In this document: positions 61,218-64,000 of the stretch, one piece after another
Layout of the letters: every line of letters begins with the position of its first letter
Numbering within the stretch: position 1 is the first letter of the stretch
Source of the DNA: Tissierellales bacterium
Lineage (GTDB): Bacteria > Bacillota > Clostridia > Tissierellales > Tissierellaceae
DNA length: 64,000 nt
Assembly: GCA_030146915.1 (NCBI GenBank)
Contig: JASLAT010000034.1
Location: forward strand, 124,001-188,000
Reading direction: 5' to 3'
Notes under the pieces: generated by a model
Told to the model about the DNA's origin: nothing
What the model saw: the letters and a program-made list of their open reading frames with translations, nothing else
Databases searched by the model: none
Translations under genes and position numbers: made by a program

Positions 61218-61234
61218 TTGGCACGATATATGCA
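61218..61234 (+). promoter_or_regulatory. sigma-54 (-24/-12) promoter of the RocB-like gene
   Basis: TTGGCACGATATATGCA matches the sigma-54 consensus TTGGCACG-N4-TTGCA in all but one position (A for T before GC), with the correct 10-base spacing between GG and GC. Transcription would start near 61245, about 30 bases before the start codon. Confidence 0.88.
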
Positions 61235-61276
61235 ATAAATAATAGTGAGGGAAAAAATAAATAGGGGGAATTGATT

Positions 61277-62935
61277 ATGCAAACGATTAATGTCGCAGAT
61301 AGGGTAAAAGAGATAGCTTTGAGATTAACTAATGTTTTAAGCGTTTCAGAAACTCCTGGGGAAGTAGAAGTTTCTGAGGAAGTATATAAAATATTTTCTG
61401 AAATGGATTATTATAAAGAAAATCCAGAGGACTTAAAATACGTTTATGTTCCAGATGATAAATTAAAAAGAAAGTCCGTAATAGCAACTTTAAGGGGTGC
61501 AAAAGGAAATAATAAGAATACAATAGTAATGATAGGTCATACAGATACTGTTGGAATATCTGATTATGGAAATCTAAGAGAATATGCAAATAAACCACTA
61601 GAGTTAACAAAAAAGTTTGAAGAAATTAAAGATACTTTGAGTGAGGAAGTAAAGAAAGATATTGAGTCTGGAGAGTATATCTTTGGTAGAGGTATATTTG
61701 ATATGAAAACAGGCGATGCTATAATAATGGCTGTTATGGAGGAAATATCTAAAAATTTAGATGAATTTGAAGGTAACCTTGTTTTTGCTGCAGTTTGTGA
61801 TGAGGAAGTAAACTCTAAAGGAATGCTAAGTGTAGTTCCTGAACTTGTAAAGATGAGAGATGAAGAAGGATGGGAGTACTTAGCTTTACTAGACACAGAT
61901 TATATGACTTCAGAATATGAAGGAGATGAAAATAAATACGTATATATAGGAGCTGTTGGTAAGTTAATGCCTTCTTTTTTCGTAGTGGGTAGAGAAACGC
62001 ATGTGGGAGAATCTTTCGATGGTATAGATCCAAATCAAATTGTTGCAGAACTAACTAGAAGAATAAATTTAAATCCAGAATTTAGTGATGTAGTAGATGG
62101 AGAAGCTTCTTTACCACCTATAACACTAAAGCAAAGAGATTTAAAACCTGAATACACAGTACAAATAGCGAAGACTGCAAATGTATTTTTTAATTATGCT
62201 ACTCATAGTAGTACACCAGATGAGGTATTAGAAAAAATGGTAGGAGCGGCAGAAGAAGCATTTGATAATGCAATAGAAAGTTTGAATAATAATTATAAAA
62301 AATTCTGCGAAATAGCAGGAAGAGATTATAAGAGGTTACCTTGGGAGAGTTATGTTATAACTTATGATGAGCTTTATGCAAAGGTAAAAGAAGAAATGGG
62401 ATCTGAGTTAGATGAGAAAATTAAAGCATATGAAGAAGAACTTTTAGCAGATGAATCTATTGATGAAAGAGAGCACTCTTTAAAAATGGTTGAATTTGTT
62501 CACAATTTATGGTCATATAGGGATCCTGTTATAGTAGTATATTTCACACCTCCATATTATCCTCATATATATGTTGAAGGGAAAACAGAGGATGAAAAGA
62601 GATTATTAAAAGCTGTTAAAGATGCAGTAGATACAACAGAAACAAATTATAATTTAGTTTATAAAAAGTTTTTTCCTGCTATAGCTGATATTTCTTATGC
62701 AGCTGCGCCTAAAGATCCTAAGATTATATCAGCACTGAAAAATAACATGCCTGGTTTTGGTAGTAAATATGACTTACCGCTTGAAGCTATGCAAGATCTA
62801 GACCTACCAGTACTAGATATAGGTTCGTTTGGTAAAGATGCACATCAGTTTACTGAAAGAGTTCACATTGATTATTCAACAAGGGTTGCACCCGTTTTAC
62901 TTTATAAAACTATAATTAATTTAATTCAAGATTAA
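61277..62935 (+). CDS. rocB: M20-family metallohydrolase, RocB-like (arginine/ornithine utilisation)
   Basis: A 552-residue M20/M28-type zinc hydrolase resembling the arginine utilisation protein RocB. Metal-binding motifs are VMIGHTDTVGISDYG (first His and Asp), FGRGIFDMKTGDAIIM (bridging Asp), and FAAVCDEEVNSKGM (catalytic Glu pair); a final His lies in DAHQFTERVHIDY. It is longer than usual M20 peptidases (about 400) and lacks obvious secretion signals. The reaction of RocB is not established; it may hydrolyse an acylated amino acid or a dipeptide. The start is the ATG eight bases after AGGGGG; a TTG six bases before it is too close. A sigma-54 promoter stands upstream. Confidence 0.82.
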   Translation: MQTINVADRVKEIALRLTNVLSVSETPGEVEVSEEVYKIFSEMDYYKENPEDLKYVYVPDDKLKRKSVIATLRGAKGNNKNTIVMIGHTDTVGISDYGNLREYANKPLELTKKFEEIKDTLSEEVKKDIESGEYIFGRGIFDMKTGDAIIMAVMEEISKNLDEFEGNLVFAAVCDEEVNSKGMLSVVPELVKMRDEEGWEYLALLDTDYMTSEYEGDENKYVYIGAVGKLMPSFFVVGRETHVGESFDGIDPNQIVAELTRRINLNPEFSDVVDGEASLPPITLKQRDLKPEYTVQIAKTANVFFNYATHSSTPDEVLEKMVGAAEEAFDNAIESLNNNYKKFCEIAGRDYKRLPWESYVITYDELYAKVKEEMGSELDEKIKAYEEELLADESIDEREHSLKMVEFVHNLWSYRDPVIVVYFTPPYYPHIYVEGKTEDEKRLLKAVKDAVDTTETNYNLVYKKFFPAIADISYAAAPKDPKIISALKNNMPGFGSKYDLPLEAMQDLDLPVLDIGSFGKDAHQFTERVHIDYSTRVAPVLLYKTIINLIQD

Positions 62936-62938
62936 TTA

Positions 62939-62967
62939 AAAGGCTAAGTATATACTTAGCCTTTCTT
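62939..62967 (+). terminator. intrinsic terminator of the RocB-like gene
   Basis: AAAGGCTAAGTA pairs with TACTTAGCCTTT in a 12-bp stem and is followed by CTT. Confidence 0.85.
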
Positions 62968-62968
62968 A

Positions 62969-62997
62969 TTGCAAAAAAATACTTTATATTATATAAT
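62969..62997 (+). promoter_or_regulatory. promoter of the asnS T-box transcript
   Basis: TTGCAA, a 17-base spacer and TATAAT. Transcription starts near 63004, directly ahead of the T-box leader. Confidence 0.7.
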
Positions 62998-63003
62998 TCA
63001 CTT

Positions 63004-63237
63004 ATAAATAAATAGTAAAAACTTAGAAGAGAAGAGTAAATATTTAGCTAGTTTACAGGGATTTAGTGATAGTGAGACGCTAGAAACGTACTAAATATTG
63101 AAAAACATCTCAGAGTTTCTATTCCGAAAATAGTAGGTTTAGACGGATACACCGTTATAATTACTTAAGTGGCTTTTGCAACTAAGGTGGTACCACGGAA
63201 TTTAACTTTCGTCCTTTATAAGGATGGGAGTTTTTTT
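63004..63237 (+). promoter_or_regulatory. T-box riboswitch with asparagine specifier
   Basis: The leader binds uncharged tRNA to decide between termination and antitermination. The conserved T-box sequence AAGGTGGTACCACGG is at 63184-63198. In stem I the specifier reads GAAAAACATC, with the codon AAC at 63104-63106 directly before the conserved ATC, so the sensor recognises tRNA-Asn. This agrees with the asnS gene that follows. The terminator helix runs from 63205 to 63231 (ACTTTCGTCCTT paired with AAGGATGGGAGT), then TTTTTTT. Together with the promoter and the preceding terminator it accounts for the 327 bases between genes. Confidence 0.93.
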
Positions 63238-63262
63238 AATTTAAAAAGAAAGGGTTGATTAG

Positions 63263-64000
63263 ATGGAAGTAACATTAATAAGGGATATTTATAAAGATAA
63301 AAACTTATACTTAGATAAAGAAATAATAGTAGAAGGTTGGATTAGGAATATTAGGTCTTCAGGTAAATTGGCATTTATACAATTAAATGATGGAACTAGT
63401 TTCGAAGGTGTACAAATAGTTATGGAGAGTAAATTAGAGAATTTTGAGGAAATTGAGAAGTTACCTCTTAGTTCATCAATTATAGTTAAAGGAAAACTAG
63501 TTGATACACCTAAGGCAAAGCAAGATTTTGAAATTCAAGCTAGTGAAATAGAGCTAGAAGGTATGTCTTCAAATGATTATCCTTTACAGAAAAAAAGACA
63601 TACATTTGAATACTTAAGAACTATTGCACATCTTAGACCTAGAGCAAATGCATTTAACGCTGTTTTTAGAGTTAGATCTATTTTAGCCTATGCTATTCAT
63701 AAATTTTTTAACGAAAGAGGATTCGTATATGTTCACACACCTATAATTACTAGTTCCGATGCTGAAGGTGCCGGAGAAATGTTTAGAGTATCAACTTTAG
63801 ATTTAAAAGATACGCCAATGACAGATGAAGGAAATGTAGACTTTTCTAAAGATTTCTTTGGTAAAGAAACTCATCTTACTGTATCGGGACAATTGGCGGG
63901 AGAAGCTTTTGCTTTAGCTTTTAGAGATATATATACTTTCGGTCCTACTTTTAGAGCAGAAAATTCTAACACGGCAAGACATGCTGCAGAGTTTTGGATG
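63263..64000 (+). CDS. asnS: asparaginyl-tRNA synthetase, 3' end outside window
   Basis: The window ends after 246 codons. AsnRS charges tRNA-Asn with asparagine. The visible part begins MEVTLIRDIYKDKNLYLDKE, and has the OB-fold anticodon-binding domain (VEGWIRNIRSSGKLAFIQLN, about 24-43), the hinge, and the class II core from about 125: AHLRPRANAFNAVFRVRS, FVYVHTPIITSSDAEGAGEM (motif 1 and following) and SGQLAGEAFALAFRDIYTFG leading into motif 2, FRAENSNTARHAAEFWM. The TARH motif region and the T-box specifier both favour AsnRS over AspRS. The start has AAAGGGTTGATTAG. Confidence 0.95.
   Translation, partial: MEVTLIRDIYKDKNLYLDKEIIVEGWIRNIRSSGKLAFIQLNDGTSFEGVQIVMESKLENFEEIEKLPLSSSIIVKGKLVDTPKAKQDFEIQASEIELEGMSSNDYPLQKKRHTFEYLRTIAHLRPRANAFNAVFRVRSILAYAIHKFFNERGFVYVHTPIITSSDAEGAGEMFRVSTLDLKDTPMTDEGNVDFSKDFFGKETHLTVSGQLAGEAFALAFRDIYTFGPTFRAENSNTARHAAEFWM

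Noticed and set aside
61564..61896. 110-codon minus-strand open frame inside the RocB-like gene
   Set aside because: Ser- and Ile-rich shadow translation of an AT-rich, well-supported plus-strand gene.
1..64000. CRISPR array, insertion sequence, prophage, tRNA or rRNA gene
   Set aside because: Looked for spaced direct repeats, transposase or integrase motifs and tRNA-like sequences such as GGTTCGANTCC; none was recognised.

Overview
The window is AT-rich DNA with strong AGGAGG-type ribosome binding sites, frequent TTG starts and short U-tailed terminators. It looks chromosomal and comes from a strictly anaerobic, amino-acid-fermenting Firmicute. The oxidative ornithine pathway, a pyruvate:ferredoxin oxidoreductase, a flavodiiron protein and peptide uptake genes suggest a Tissierellia- or Clostridia-like host; the species cannot be named from this sequence. 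Almost every gene is on the plus strand. I see no insertion sequence, phage, CRISPR array, tRNA or rRNA gene.

Layout. 1-3.6 kb: a degenerate PfkB-family protein (cut by the left edge), an isochorismatase-like hydrolase, a metallophosphoesterase, nagB and a CYTH protein. 3.6-11.1 kb: a peptide transport locus with two paralogous lipoprotein binding proteins, then oppBCDF behind its own promoter and an apparent attenuator. 11.1-16.1 kb: Xaa-Pro aminopeptidase, flavodiiron protein and uvrC. 16.1-20 kb: a 360-base leader or possible small-RNA region, then pyruvate:ferredoxin oxidoreductase. 20-23.2 kb: an unusual trio of a 54-residue basic peptide, a short hydantoinase/oxoprolinase-type ATPase and a histone-deacetylase-family enzyme with a C-terminal zinc-ribbon-like tail. 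23.2-26.9 kb: murB, a PHP hydrolase, rapZ and yvcK, without the whiA that often follows. 26.9-34.7 kb: a minus-strand nucleoside deoxyribosyltransferase-like gene, a nitroreductase, aroC-aroA, a PduL-type phosphotransacylase, an M16 peptidase pair and lgt. 34.8-48.8 kb: the division and cell-wall cluster from rsmH to ftsZ, then nrdR, without mraZ, murF, murC or ftsA. 48.8-58.5 kb: a sigma-54 activator and the ornithine operon ord-ortA-ortB-oraS-oraE-mutL-like-orr. 58.5-63 kb: rarA, a second sigma-54 activator and a RocB-like M20 hydrolase. 63-64 kb: a T-box leader and the start of asnS.

How the genes fit together. Imported peptides are trimmed by peptidases, and arginine or ornithine would be converted by the ornithine operon to alanine and acetyl-CoA. 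PduL and pyruvate:ferredoxin oxidoreductase sit at the acyl-CoA and pyruvate nodes. The most notable signal is regulatory. Both the ornithine operon and the RocB-like gene have clear -24/-12 (sigma-54) promoters, and each lies downstream of an activator gene. A repeated 14-bp palindrome, GCAAA-N4-TTTGC, occurs once inside the first activator gene and twice 150-180 bp upstream of the ornithine promoter, where enhancer sites are expected. All family assignments come from reading motifs by eye; no database search was run.
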